Assembly: GCF_006175945.1 (NCBI RefSeq)
Contig: NZ_VAJL01000001.1
Coordinates: forward strand, 3,109,001 to 3,173,000
DNA length: 64,000 nucleotides
DNA from: Chryseobacterium mulctrae
GTDB lineage: Bacteria; Bacteroidota; Bacteroidia; Flavobacteriales; Weeksellaceae
Reading direction: 5' to 3'
Below the pieces are notes generated by a model, which saw nothing but the letters and a program-made list of their open reading frames with translations, did no database searches and was not told where the DNA came from. The position numbers were made by a program, and so were the translations under genes. Shown here one piece after another: positions 1 through 8,926 of the stretch; the first letter of the stretch is position 1; the number at the start of each line of letters is the position of its first letter.

Positions 1-446
1 ATATTTCCTTCATCAATTTTTTCATTAATAAAGAACGTAGTTGCGCCTGTTTTTTCTTCTCCATTAATTACAGCATAATTAATCGGAGCAGCACCTCTGT
101 AATCAGGTAGCAACGAAGCATGAAGGTTGAAAGTTCCCATTCTAGGCATTTCAAACAAAACTTTAGGCATCATTCTGAAAGCAACAACAACAAAAACATC
201 AGCATCTAGTTTTTTTAATTCCTCTAAAAACTCAGGGTTTCTCAATTTTTCAGGTTGAAAAACAGGAATGTTATTTTCTGCAGCAAAAACTTTTACAGGA
301 GATTGATTGATCTTTTGTCCGCGTCCACTTGCTTTATCGGCAACGGTTACAACGCCTACAACTTCATGATGAGATTGGTGAATGGCCTCCAATGCAGTCT
401 TTGCAAACTCTGGAGTGCCTAAAAAAACGACTTTCAATGATTTCAT
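1..446 (-). CDS. fmt: Methionyl-tRNA formyltransferase, 3' part cut by window edge
   Basis: The first 148 codons are present and the frame runs off the left edge. The enzyme formylates initiator Met-tRNA with 10-formyltetrahydrofolate in the cytoplasm. The translation starts MKSLKVVFLGTPEFA, the usual Fmt N-terminus, and reaches the NLHASLLPDYRGAAP motif, which carries the catalytic Asn and His of the formyltransferase fold. The third catalytic residue (Asp) and the C-terminal OB-like domain lie outside the window. The start at 446 is the only ATG that fits the family. It lies downstream of recQ on the same strand, separated by 153 bases that hold half of an intergenic repeat. Confidence 0.95.
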   Translation of the reverse strand, partial: MKSLKVVFLGTPEFAKTALEAIHQSHHEVVGVVTVADKASGRGQKINQSPVKVFAAENNIPVFQPEKLRNPEFLEELKKLDADVFVVVAFRMMPKVLFEMPRMGTFNLHASLLPDYRGAAPINYAVINGEEKTGATTFFINEKIDEGN

Positions 447-526
447 GGTGCAAAGATAATCTTTGTTGATTTAAATATTTAAAGATTGAATAATTTAAAC
501 ATTTTAAAACTGAATGTTACTAACGG

Positions 527-554
527 TGTCATGCTGAGCGAAGTCGAAGCATCT
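527..554. repeat. Half of a dispersed intergenic repeat
   Basis: The stretch reads GTCATGCTGAGCGAAGTCG and continues to GAAGCATCT. From memory, this motif is scattered between genes in many Flavobacteriia, usually as one arm of an inverted repeat. Here the matching arm (about 570-590) is too degraded to pair well. It fills the gap between recQ and fmt; nothing else is visible in the gap. Confidence 0.5.
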
Positions 555-599
555 CTCATAAAGCAGATTTCCCCCTTGGTCGAAATCACAAAGATGCGT

Positions 600-2501
600 T
601 TACACTAAACTATAGGTTCTAAAATTCAGCATTTTTACTTTTCCGGAATCTAATAGGAAAATAAGATTTTCTAAAATATTTTCTTTAGAATGAAACTGTA
701 GCTGTATAGAAATTTCTTCAATGGTTGCGGGCTTTTTATTTAAAACTTTAATGATTTCCAAAGAAACATTTTTGCCAAAAATAGATTGTTTGTTTTTTTC
801 ACAAACGGTGCATTGTCCGCAGTTTTTAGTGTTTTTTTCGCCAAAATAGGAGAGAATCAATTTCATTTTGCAATATTGATTGTCTTCGATGAAAAATTTC
901 ATTTCTTCCCATTTCTGGATTTTATTTTTTTGAATGTGCTCAAAAAGATTCCAGTATAATCCGTTGATAGCTCTTTCGTCTCGTGGTTTCAGAAATTTTA
1001 CACTCGCCAAAGCTCCATCAATATATTCCAAATAATTTTTCTGCTGTAATTCTTTCAGGCGCTCTTTAATTAGATGAAGACTCACGCCTATTTTATTGCT
1101 TACATTCTGCTCGCTAAACATTATTTTGTGTGTCGCAATTCCTGAAATAGAACGTAAAAGAAGTTCAATAAAATAAGCATCTTTCTGTGGAAGCTGATCA
1201 ATTTCATCAGGCTTAATGAGAAGTTCGAGAGATGATAAGCTTTTGTTACTGTTGTGAAAAATAATTTCCTGAGTATGGAGGAAATTCAGAACATTTTTTA
1301 TTTTTGCTGTTGAAAGTTTAGTAAAACTTTGAATTCCTGAAGTATTTAACTGAAAAACCTTTTCTGGAAGCTCAAATTCAGCCACCTGAAATTTAGAATA
1401 GAGATAAGAAATAATTTTTAAAAACTCTGCTTTATTGGGAATTTGATTTCTTAAAATCTGATCAAAATTTGAAATTTCCTGCTTATTCCAAAGCATAAAT
1501 GCATAACTTTTTTTGCCATCTCTTCCGGCACGACCGATTTCCTGATAATAATTTTCAATCGACTGAGAAGGGGAGAAGTGAATGACGAAACGTACATTGT
1601 CTTTGTCGATCCCCATTCCAAAAGCATTGGTGGAAATTAATACATTTTGATCACTGCTGTTCCAGAAATTTTGTCTTTCGTTTTTTTCTTTTGTTGATAA
1701 TCCTGCATGAAAATAATCCACATTCTGAATTTTATGTCGTTGAAGAAACTCGGTGAGTAATTCTGCATCTTTTCGGGTTCTCACATAGATAATTCCCGAT
1801 TCTTTAGCGTATTTAAGGATGTTAAAAACCTTTTGATACTTGTCTGAAATTTCTTCAGAAAATAGTTTAATATTGTCTCTTTTAAAACTTTTTTGAAAAA
1901 TTTTAGGACTCTTAAGTTCAAGCTTAGTTTTAATTTCATCTAAAACTTTAGGAGTTGCTGTTGCTGTTAATGCAAGACATGTAATTTCAGGATTGTTTTT
2001 CCTAAAATCTTTGATATTCTGATAACTTGGTCTGAAATCTTGGCCCCATTCTGAAATACAGTGCGCTTCATCCACCGCAATAAATGATAACTGAATTTCT
2101 TCAATTTGCTGAAGAAAAAGCTTGTTGGTAAGTCTTTCAGGTGAAACATATAATAGCTTTGTTAAACCGTCTTTGCATCTGTTGTAAATAACTTCAGCAT
2201 CAAACTCATCCAATTCCGAACTTAGATATTCAGCTTCAATTCCTCTGAATTTTAATTGGTTAACCTGATCTTTCATCAACGCCAATAATGGAGAAATGAC
2301 AAGACAAGTTCCTTCTTGTAATAAAGCGGGAAGCTGATAGCATAATGATTTTCCGGCACCGGTGGGAAGAAGAACTAAGGTGTCTTTTCTATTGAGAACA
2401 GAATCAATAACCGGCTCTTGAGAATCTCTGAATTGATCATAACCCCAAAAATGCTTAAGGGTTTTATTTTTAAGTTCATTAAAATCTTTAGCGGAAATCA
2501 T
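600..2501 (-). CDS. recQ: ATP-dependent DNA helicase RecQ, lacking an HRDC domain
   Basis: A 3'-5' superfamily 2 helicase for recombination and fork repair. From the chosen start, Walker A PTGAGKS is near residue 46, the DEAH box near 144, and the QEIGRAGRDG motif marks the second RecA lobe. Four cysteines near the C-terminus (one early, then CGQC and a last C) form the RecQ zinc site, followed by a winged-helix region. The protein stops there: 633 residues with no HRDC domain. I start at 2501 (MISAKDF) rather than 2531, because the ten extra codons lie on the terminator of the upstream ompA-like gene. A near-consensus -7 box (TACATTTA, 2506-2513) ends four bases before this ATG. Confidence 0.9.
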   Translation of the reverse strand: MISAKDFNELKNKTLKHFWGYDQFRDSQEPVIDSVLNRKDTLVLLPTGAGKSLCYQLPALLQEGTCLVISPLLALMKDQVNQLKFRGIEAEYLSSELDEFDAEVIYNRCKDGLTKLLYVSPERLTNKLFLQQIEEIQLSFIAVDEAHCISEWGQDFRPSYQNIKDFRKNNPEITCLALTATATPKVLDEIKTKLELKSPKIFQKSFKRDNIKLFSEEISDKYQKVFNILKYAKESGIIYVRTRKDAELLTEFLQRHKIQNVDYFHAGLSTKEKNERQNFWNSSDQNVLISTNAFGMGIDKDNVRFVIHFSPSQSIENYYQEIGRAGRDGKKSYAFMLWNKQEISNFDQILRNQIPNKAEFLKIISYLYSKFQVAEFELPEKVFQLNTSGIQSFTKLSTAKIKNVLNFLHTQEIIFHNSNKSLSSLELLIKPDEIDQLPQKDAYFIELLLRSISGIATHKIMFSEQNVSNKIGVSLHLIKERLKELQQKNYLEYIDGALASVKFLKPRDERAINGLYWNLFEHIQKNKIQKWEEMKFFIEDNQYCKMKLILSYFGEKNTKNCGQCTVCEKNKQSIFGKNVSLEIIKVLNKKPATIEEISIQLQFHSKENILENLIFLLDSGKVKMLNFRTYSLV

Positions 2502-2533
2502 AAGGTAAATGTAAGGAAAGTATTGAAACAAAA

Positions 2534-2555
2534 AAAGCCACGCAATGCATGGCTT
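2534..2555 (-). terminator. Rho-independent terminator of the OmpA-like gene
   Basis: On the minus strand AAAGCCATGC pairs with GCGTGGCTTT (one G-U), followed directly by a run of T. It lies 25 bases past the stop of the OmpA-like gene and runs into the 5' flank of recQ. This helps to fix the recQ start. Confidence 0.8.
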
Positions 2556-2579
2556 TCATTTTATAATAAGAAGTTTTTA

Positions 2580-4034
2580 TTATTTAGCTTCGAAATAAAC
2601 TCTTCTGTTTGCTCTGTTTTTCCACTCAGGACATTTAGTAGCAGGATCACACTCTGGGTATTTAAGGTCTTTTTCACCTCTACCTACAGCGTTTAGTTTA
2701 GAAGAATCTACACCGTTTTTGATTAGATAATTTTTTACACTGTTTGCTCTTCTTTCAGACAATTTTTGGTTGTATTCGTCAGAAGCTCTGGTATCAGTTG
2801 CTCCAATTACAGTATAAGTACCGTTTGAAGAATTGATATAGTTTACAGCGTTGTTAAGAATTGGTGTATTGTTTGGTAAAATTCTGTCAGAATTTAAATC
2901 AAACTCAATTCCTTCCATGTTGGTCACTGTTTCATCGATTGGTCCTACCGGAGTAGTTGGCGTCAATGGACAACCTTGATTTTCTACAGGTCCCGGAACT
3001 GTTACACATTTATCGTGAAGATCGATTACTCCATCTAAATCTGCATCCAGAGCTACACCAGCACCGTCAACTCTTGCTCCTGCAGGAGTATCAAGCTGTC
3101 TGTCCCAATCGTCGCAAACTCCATCATTATCAGCATCTCCTTTTTTACAAACTTCAATATCCTGGTTTTTATTAGCCAAAACATCTAATTTGTAATAAAT
3201 CTCCTGCAATGGATCGTGCCACATTAGGTGAGATTCGTGTTTCCCTAATTTTAAAGATAGACCAATGGTAGCGTTGAAGAAGTTATCAGAAACCTGTTCT
3301 TCTCTTTGATTAATAGCGCTGTATTGAGCTCCACCACCGTCAAATTCATCATCACCTGTGTAAACATACATTAGTCTTCCTTCAAGATCTAATCTTCTGT
3401 TTACTTTAAATTTAAGACCGGCTCCTGCTTGTCCAAAGAATGAACCAAATTTAAATGGTTTAATCTCTGTCATTAATCTTTGTCCGTTTGCGTCTTTTTG
3501 ATATGCTCTATAGGCAATTGTACCGATACCTGCATAACCATGTAATGCCCATCTGTAAGTAGATTTGTTATCAACTCTTCTTAAAAGATTTGAAAAGTTA
3601 ATATCACCTAATAAAGAGATTGCGTCATATTGCGTTCTTGCACCAACTTTATTTAAATTAGCAGAAGGGGCAGGATCTTTTGTATTAAACCAACCTTGTC
3701 TGGTTTCTCCTCTGTCGTATTGTAAGTTAATTCCGAAAGCATGGGTAATTGCTTTGTCAACACTTACATAAGCAGAATAACCAAAAAGATTTTTACCGTT
3801 ACCGTTTTTAATAGACGTTAAATCTCCTGATTGCAGCAAGGGTACACCTGCACCAAATGACACTGCCCAATCATTAAATCTTTTGGACTTTTGAGTGAAA
3901 GGTGAAATATTGGCAGAACCAGATGAAAATGTATTTGGATACTCGTCGGTAGAAACTACGGCTATTGAATCTTGTGCATAGCTCACTGTAGGAACAGCTA
4001 ATGCTAAGGCGACAATTGCTAAACTTAATTTCAT
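2580..4034 (-). CDS. OmpA-family outer membrane protein with TSP3 repeats
   Basis: A 484-residue outer-membrane protein. It has a signal peptide ending at SYAQ, an N-terminal beta-barrel of about 260 residues, a stretch rich in Asp and Asn (DADNDGVCDDWD, DADLDGVIDLHDKC) matching thrombospondin type 3 calcium-binding repeats, then a C-terminal OmpA/MotB domain (residues about 370-484). The last has the family hallmark of a TDxR-like segment followed by LSERRANSVKNYL and NRRV. Such domains hold the barrel to peptidoglycan. It lies 50 bases downstream of a paralogue (4085-5194) and ends in its own terminator. Confidence 0.92.
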   Translation of the reverse strand: MKLSLAIVALALAVPTVSYAQDSIAVVSTDEYPNTFSSGSANISPFTQKSKRFNDWAVSFGAGVPLLQSGDLTSIKNGNGKNLFGYSAYVSVDKAITHAFGINLQYDRGETRQGWFNTKDPAPSANLNKVGARTQYDAISLLGDINFSNLLRRVDNKSTYRWALHGYAGIGTIAYRAYQKDANGQRLMTEIKPFKFGSFFGQAGAGLKFKVNRRLDLEGRLMYVYTGDDEFDGGGAQYSAINQREEQVSDNFFNATIGLSLKLGKHESHLMWHDPLQEIYYKLDVLANKNQDIEVCKKGDADNDGVCDDWDRQLDTPAGARVDGAGVALDADLDGVIDLHDKCVTVPGPVENQGCPLTPTTPVGPIDETVTNMEGIEFDLNSDRILPNNTPILNNAVNYINSSNGTYTVIGATDTRASDEYNQKLSERRANSVKNYLIKNGVDSSKLNAVGRGEKDLKYPECDPATKCPEWKNRANRRVYFEAK

Positions 4035-4084
4035 AGTATGTATTTTTATTTATTTAGTTAATTAAATGAATTTTTATTGAATGT

Positions 4085-5194
4085 TTAGTTCACAGGACAA
4101 CCATTATTGTCAGGAGATCCTGGAACGGTAACACATTTGTCGTATAAATCGATGACCCCATCAAGATCCATATCCAATGCTACACCAGCACCGTCAACTC
4201 TTGCTCCTGCAGGAGTATTCAGCTCTCTGTCCCAGTCATCACAAACGCCATCGTTATCATTGTCTCCTTTTTCACATACAACTAATTCGTTGGCTGTATT
4301 TTCAAGTACATTAGTTCTGTAATAAACTTCCTGTAAAGGATCATGCCAAGCTAAATGAGACATATGTTTTCCTAATTTAAATGATACACCTAAATTAACC
4401 GTTAACATATTATCTGATCTTTTATCATTAATCATATTATATTTAGAGTTACCACTTGTAGGATTATAATCTGCTGGACCTGCCCATCCTCCGCCATCGA
4501 ATTCATCATCACCACTGATAATGTACATTGCTCTAGCTTCGATATCGATAAGTCTTGAAACTTTGTATTTCAAACCTGCGCCAAATTGGTAATAAAATGA
4601 ATTGATATCAAGCTTTTGGTCTATAAATAAGGGTACTCGTTTAGGCGAATTACTCCATCTAAATTCATCATTATCATGTAAAGATGTGTTGAAATTCATT
4701 AAGCCGATTCCTCCATAACCATGGAAAGCCCATCTGTATGGAGAATGGTTGTCAACTCTTCTCAAAAGGTTTGAAAAGTTAACATCTCCTAATAAAGCGA
4801 TTTGATTGTATTTTGTTTTTGCAACTCCTACACCGGCTAGTTGTCCACGTGTGCCTTCCTGCATTCCTTTTTGGTTTGTTTCACCTCTTTGGTAGGCAAT
4901 GCTTATTCCAAATGTGTGAGAGATTTGTTTGTCGATACTTACATAGCTGTTATACCCCCAATTAACCTTTTTGTCATAAAAAGATGTAAGGTCTGAGTTC
5001 ATCATGAATGCTGCACCTCCACCCACAGAAATAGACCAATCGTTGAATCTTCTTGCTTTATTGTCAAATTTTTGAACATTTGCGGAACCAGAAGAAAACG
5101 TATTGGGGTACTCATTTGTAGAGTTTATGGAAATACTGTCTTGAGCATAAGCAGCAATAGGCAAAACCGCCAATAATAATAAACCTAATTTCAT
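4085..5194 (-). CDS. OmpA-like beta-barrel paralogue without the peptidoglycan-binding domain
   Basis: A 369-residue paralogue of the downstream gene. It shares a near-identical mature N-terminus (NEYPNTFSSGSANV), the barrel with matching segments (LLRRVDN, GDDEFDGGG, LGKHMSHLAWHDPLQEVYY) and the calcium-type repeats (NDNDGVCDDWDRELNTPAG). It stops at DNNGCPVN, exactly where the OmpA C-terminal domain begins in the other copy. No remnant of that domain is visible in the 50 bases that follow. It starts 27 bases after folK on the same strand, so transcription from folK is possible. Function is unknown beyond a surface barrel. Confidence 0.88.
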   Translation of the reverse strand: MKLGLLLLAVLPIAAYAQDSISINSTNEYPNTFSSGSANVQKFDNKARRFNDWSISVGGGAAFMMNSDLTSFYDKKVNWGYNSYVSIDKQISHTFGISIAYQRGETNQKGMQEGTRGQLAGVGVAKTKYNQIALLGDVNFSNLLRRVDNHSPYRWAFHGYGGIGLMNFNTSLHDNDEFRWSNSPKRVPLFIDQKLDINSFYYQFGAGLKYKVSRLIDIEARAMYIISGDDEFDGGGWAGPADYNPTSGNSKYNMINDKRSDNMLTVNLGVSFKLGKHMSHLAWHDPLQEVYYRTNVLENTANELVVCEKGDNDNDGVCDDWDRELNTPAGARVDGAGVALDMDLDGVIDLYDKCVTVPGSPDNNGCPVN

Positions 5195-5221
5195 ACAATA
5201 TGTTTTATGTGTTTGTTTTTT

Positions 5222-5635
5222 TTAAATAAATTCTTTTAATAATATCCTAGAAAATTCCCTTTCAAAAAGATGCTTGTTATGAGGGATTTCTAACCTTTCT
5301 GATACAAATTTTAACTCATCATACTTCACAATGTCAATGTCGATTATTCTGTCTGTGTAAACTTTCGAAACTGAAGAATCAGTAAGGCGACCCATTTCAA
5401 TTTCTATTTTTTTCACGTAATCAAGCAGTTGAATAGGTGATAGGTGAGTAGATATTATTGTTGCAATATTACAAAAAATATTACAACTGGCAAATTCTAC
5501 GGGTTCTGATGTCAAATATTCACTTTTTTTTAATATAGAACAAGCTTCACTTATTTTGGTTAAAGCGAGGTCAATATTATTTTTTTGATTGCCAATGTTA
5601 CTTCCGAGTAACAAAACCACCTTATGTTGCGACAT
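5222..5635 (-). CDS. folK: 2-amino-4-hydroxy-6-hydroxymethyldihydropteridine pyrophosphokinase
   Basis: HPPK of folate synthesis: it transfers pyrophosphate from ATP to hydroxymethyl-dihydropterin. The sequence shows LLLGSNIGN at the N-terminus, YLTSEPVEF, then TDRIIDIDIV, which carries the two metal-binding aspartates, and EIPHNKHLFERE near the end. At 137 residues it is shorter than the common size of about 160 but has all core motifs. Its ATG is only 18 bases from the ATG of divergent sppA, so its promoter probably lies inside the sppA 5' coding sequence. Confidence 0.9.
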   Translation of the reverse strand: MSQHKVVLLLGSNIGNQKNNIDLALTKISEACSILKKSEYLTSEPVEFASCNIFCNIATIISTHLSPIQLLDYVKKIEIEMGRLTDSSVSKVYTDRIIDIDIVKYDELKFVSERLEIPHNKHLFEREFSRILLKEFI

Positions 5636-5653
5636 ATAGAAAAATGATTGTTT

Positions 5654-7408
5654 ATGAAGAGTTTCTTTAAAAATGTATTAGCAAATATAGTGGCTATTGT
5701 TATATTATGCTTCGTGTTTTTCTTCTTTTTTATTATCATGATTGCTGTCAGTTCAATGAGTGGAGAGAAATCGGTGGATGTGAAAAAGAATTCTGTTTTA
5801 ACTATTAATCTGAAGACTTCTATTATTGATAGTCCTACAGAAGAGCAGCAAAGTATTTTTAATATTAAAGATAAAAATCAGAATATTTTGATTTATGATG
5901 CTGTGAAAGCTATTCATAAAGCGAAAGATGATGATAATATTAAAGGTATCAGTATTGAAACCGATCATATTAGCGCAGGAACTACTCAGATTGATGATTT
6001 GAGAAATGCTATTGAAGATTTCAAGAAAAGCGGGAAATTTGTTTACGCTTACGGAAATGCGGTTTCGCAGGCTTCCTATTATTTAGGTTCTGTTGCTGAT
6101 CAGTATTATTTAAATCCATCAGGTGGAATTGAGCTTAAAGGTTTGGCTACAGAAGTAACTTTCTTTAAAGATTTTGCTGAAAAATATGGAATCGGGATTG
6201 AAGTAATCCGTCACGGCAAGTTTAAATCTGCTGTAGAACCTTTCTTAAGAAATGATATTTCGCCGGAAAATCAGGAGCAGTTGAGTACCTTATTAAATGA
6301 TATTTGGGGAAATACTTCATCTAAAATGGCAGCCTCAAGAAAAATGAAAGCTGAAGAGTTCAAAACTGTTGTAGACAGCTTATATGGAATGATTCCGGAT
6401 TTAACGGTAAAATATAAATTGGCTGATAAACTTATTCAGAAAACTGAGTACGATCAGTTAATCAAAACAAAACTGAGTATTGCTGAAAAAGATAAACTAA
6501 ACAAAGTTTCGCTACAAAAATATATCGATTCTTTTAAAGATAAAGATAGCTCAGGAGAAAAAGTAGCAGTTTTATACGCGTCAGGTTCTATCAATAGCGG
6601 TGATGAATACAATGAAATTTATTCTGAAAAGTACATCAAGTATATTAAAGAACTTCAGGAAGACAAAAAAGTAAAAGCGGTAGTTTTAAGAATTAATTCT
6701 CCGGGAGGAAGTGCAAATGCTTCAGACGAAATTTTATTTGAACTTCAACAATTGAAGAAAACAAAACCTTTGGTTGTTTCTTTTGGTGACTATGCTGCTT
6801 CAGGTGGATATTATATTGCAATGGGAGCGGATAAAATTTATTCTGAACCCAATACTTTAACAGGGTCTATCGGAGTTTTCGGGGTGTTACCTTACTTTAA
6901 AGATATTGCCAATAAAAACGGAGTGCGTTCTGATATTGTTGCTACCAATGCCAACTCGGCTTATTATTCTTCATTGCACGGTCTTACGCCTTATGGATTG
7001 AATTTAATGACGAGAAGTGTTGAAGGAACTTATAAAAGATTTGTACATTTTGTGACTCAAAACAGAAAGCAGACTTTTGAGCAGATTGATAACATCGGAG
7101 GCGGAAGAGTTTGGAGTGGAGTTCGTGCAAAACAAATCGGTTTGGTAGACGAATTGGGAACTTTAAATGATGCAGTAAAATTTGCTGCACAAAAAGCAAA
7201 CCTAAAATCTTACAACGTTGCTTCTTATCCTAAAAAGATGACTGCATTTGAGCAGATTTTTGAAGATCTGAATGAAGACGATATCTCTGCAAGAGTCATT
7301 AAGAATAAAATTGGTAAAGCAAACTATGAGATTTTAGAACAGCTTACCAGCGAGAAACTAAAATCTGAGGTAAAAATGGAAATGCCTTACAGAATCAAAA
7401 TTGACTAA
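5654..7408 (+). CDS. sppA: Signal peptide peptidase SppA, long (67K) type
   Basis: A membrane-bound serine protease that degrades cleaved signal peptides. One N-terminal transmembrane segment (residues about 10-32) anchors two tandem S49 domains. The GKFKSAVEPF motif supplies the general-base lysine (about residue 191), and YAASGGYYIA supplies the nucleophilic serine (about 383), the arrangement seen in long-form SppA. Length is 584 residues. I use the ATG at 5654 (MKSFFKN); the frame also has a TTG two codons upstream. A perfect hairpin terminator follows at 7424. Confidence 0.93.
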   Translation: MKSFFKNVLANIVAIVILCFVFFFFFIIMIAVSSMSGEKSVDVKKNSVLTINLKTSIIDSPTEEQQSIFNIKDKNQNILIYDAVKAIHKAKDDDNIKGISIETDHISAGTTQIDDLRNAIEDFKKSGKFVYAYGNAVSQASYYLGSVADQYYLNPSGGIELKGLATEVTFFKDFAEKYGIGIEVIRHGKFKSAVEPFLRNDISPENQEQLSTLLNDIWGNTSSKMAASRKMKAEEFKTVVDSLYGMIPDLTVKYKLADKLIQKTEYDQLIKTKLSIAEKDKLNKVSLQKYIDSFKDKDSSGEKVAVLYASGSINSGDEYNEIYSEKYIKYIKELQEDKKVKAVVLRINSPGGSANASDEILFELQQLKKTKPLVVSFGDYAASGGYYIAMGADKIYSEPNTLTGSIGVFGVLPYFKDIANKNGVRSDIVATNANSAYYSSLHGLTPYGLNLMTRSVEGTYKRFVHFVTQNRKQTFEQIDNIGGGRVWSGVRAKQIGLVDELGTLNDAVKFAAQKANLKSYNVASYPKKMTAFEQIFEDLNEDDISARVIKNKIGKANYEILEQLTSEKLKSEVKMEMPYRIKID

Positions 7409-7423
7409 ATTATATTGTTCATA

Positions 7424-7465
7424 AAAATCCCGATTTGAAATTTCAAATCGGGATTTTGTTTTTTT
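7424..7465. terminator. Bidirectional terminator between sppA and the membrane gene
   Basis: Two perfectly complementary 17-base arms, AAAATCCCGATTTGAAA and its complement, are adjacent (7424-7457) and flanked by T-rich sequence on the plus strand and A-rich sequence on the other side. It ends sppA (+) and can also serve the convergent gene on the minus strand. Confidence 0.9.
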
Positions 7466-7477
7466 TAAAGAATTTAT

Positions 7478-7735
7478 TTATTTCCTAGTTGCCATTCCGT
7501 AAAGCCATAGTACAAGGATTGCACCACCAATGGCAAGGAACCAGCTTCTGAAATTCCAGAAAGAATCTACATCGCCCCAGTGAAGAATATATACTCCAAT
7601 CAAGCCGCCGACGAATGCACCAACGATACCTAAGATAATCGTTATCAGCCAACCGCCGCCTTGTTTTCCAGGCATAATCACTTTAGCAAGTGCTCCTGCC
7701 AATAGACCAAAGATAATCCATGTTATAAATCCCAT
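7478..7735 (-). CDS. GlsB/YeaQ/YmgE family small membrane protein
   Basis: An 85-residue protein with three hydrophobic segments and Gly-rich turns: MGFITWIIFGLLAGALAKV, a PGKQGGGW loop, then GIVGAFVGGLIGV. This is the pattern of the family once called transglycosylase-associated proteins. Their role is not settled; they are often linked to envelope or general stress. It lies between a shared terminator and ftsY, on the ftsY strand 52 bases downstream of it, so it may be read from the ribosomal-protein operon. Confidence 0.85.
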   Translation of the reverse strand: MGFITWIIFGLLAGALAKVIMPGKQGGGWLITIILGIVGAFVGGLIGVYILHWGDVDSFWNFRSWFLAIGGAILVLWLYGMATRK

Positions 7736-7787
7736 AATTTTAATTTTTTAATGTTAATAATTTGTTTGATTTGTTTTCAAAAAGAAT

Positions 7788-8741
7788 TTATCTCTTCTTG
7801 AAGAACGAATCTACAAACTCTGTACCATTAAAAAGTTGAAGATCTTGCATTTTTTCTCCAACGCCAATATATTTTACCGGAATCTGAAACTGATCTGAAA
7901 TACCAATTACCACACCGCCTTTTGCAGTTCCGTCTAATTTTGTTACTGCTAAAGCATTCACTTCAGTAGCTGCTGTAAACTGTTTAGCCTGTTCAAAAGC
8001 ATTCTGACCTGTAGAACCATCAAGAACCAATAAAATCTCGTGTGGAGCATCAGGAATAACCTTTTGCATTACTCTCTTGATCTTAGAAAGTTCATTCATC
8101 AAATTAATTTTATTGTGAAGTCTTCCTGCTGTGTCAATAATAACAACATCGGCATCCTGAGCAACGGCACTTTGTACAGTGTCAAAAGCAACAGAAGCAG
8201 GATCAGAACCCATTTCCTGTTTTACAATAGGAACGCCAACTCTTTCACTCCAAATGACAAGTTGATCAACTGCAGCAGCTCTAAAAGTATCAGCAGCTCC
8301 TAAAACTACTTTTTTACCTTCAGATTTAAACTGATGCGCCAGTTTTCCAATAGTGGTGGTTTTTCCAACACCGTTTACACCGACAACCATAATAACGTAT
8401 GGTTTTTTACTTGTGTCAATGTTTCCGCTTCCTGAGTGTGGATTTTCTAAAAGAAGTCCGGAGATTTCTTCGCGTAAAATTTGGTCTAGTTCATTTACGC
8501 CGACATACTTGTCTCTGGCAACACGTTCTTCAATTCTCTCAATGATTTTGATGGTTGTAGAAGCACCAACGTCCGAAGCAATCAGTATTTCTTCCAGATT
8601 ATCCAGAACTTCGTCATCTACTTTGCTTTTGCCGACTACGGCTTTAGTCATTTTTTCAAAGAAACCCTGATTCGATTTTTCCAAACCTTTATCTAAAGTT
8701 TCTTTTTCTTCTTTTTTGAAAATATTTTTAAACCAACTCAT
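7788..8741 (-). CDS. ftsY: Signal recognition particle receptor FtsY
   Basis: The SRP-receptor GTPase that delivers ribosome-nascent chain complexes to the membrane translocon. The 317-residue protein has a short charged N-terminal part (no long acidic A domain), then the NG domain: P-loop GVNGVGKTTT near residue 120, DTFRAAAVDQL, DTAGR (G3), TKLDGTAKGG (G4) and the closing GVGEKMQDL. It is the last gene of the rpmB-rpmG-DUF4295 cluster, an order common in Bacteroidota. A 185-base gap with an intergenic repeat separates it from DUF4295. Confidence 0.96.
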   Translation of the reverse strand: MSWFKNIFKKEEKETLDKGLEKSNQGFFEKMTKAVVGKSKVDDEVLDNLEEILIASDVGASTTIKIIERIEERVARDKYVGVNELDQILREEISGLLLENPHSGSGNIDTSKKPYVIMVVGVNGVGKTTTIGKLAHQFKSEGKKVVLGAADTFRAAAVDQLVIWSERVGVPIVKQEMGSDPASVAFDTVQSAVAQDADVVIIDTAGRLHNKINLMNELSKIKRVMQKVIPDAPHEILLVLDGSTGQNAFEQAKQFTAATEVNALAVTKLDGTAKGGVVIGISDQFQIPVKYIGVGEKMQDLQLFNGTEFVDSFFKKR

Positions 8742-8771
8742 TGTATGAATTTCGGAATTTAGTTATTGTCA

Positions 8772-8856
8772 GATGCAGGATTATGGAAGCTGGATGTTTA
8801 CAAAATAATGTATAATTTTATAAACATTTAGCTTCAGACATCCTACACCCAGCGTA
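8772..8856. repeat. Imperfect inverted intergenic repeat, GGAAGCTGGA family
   Basis: The left arm contains TGGAAGCTGGATGTTTA and the right arm TAAACATTTAGCTTC, then CATCC, around an AT-rich centre. A related element with the same GCTGGAAG core lies at 43213-43354. It sits between DUF4295 and ftsY and could form a hairpin in the operon transcript. Confidence 0.55.
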
Positions 8857-8926
8857 TTAAAAGCAAAGATAACAAAAAAACTACCCAAAATATGAGTAGT
8901 TTTTGTATTGTAAATAAAGTTCTGGA

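Noticed and set aside
2502-2531. Longer RecQ start at 2531
   Set aside because: The ten extra codons lie on the terminator of the upstream gene, and a -7-like box ends just before the ATG at 2501.
2957-3175. Plus-strand frames across the calcium-type repeats of the OmpA-like genes
   Set aside because: They are antisense shadows of Asp-rich coding sequence.
4035-4084. A lost OmpA domain remnant after the short paralogue
   Set aside because: The 50 bases hold only AT-rich spacer; no residue of the OmpA domain can be read in any frame.
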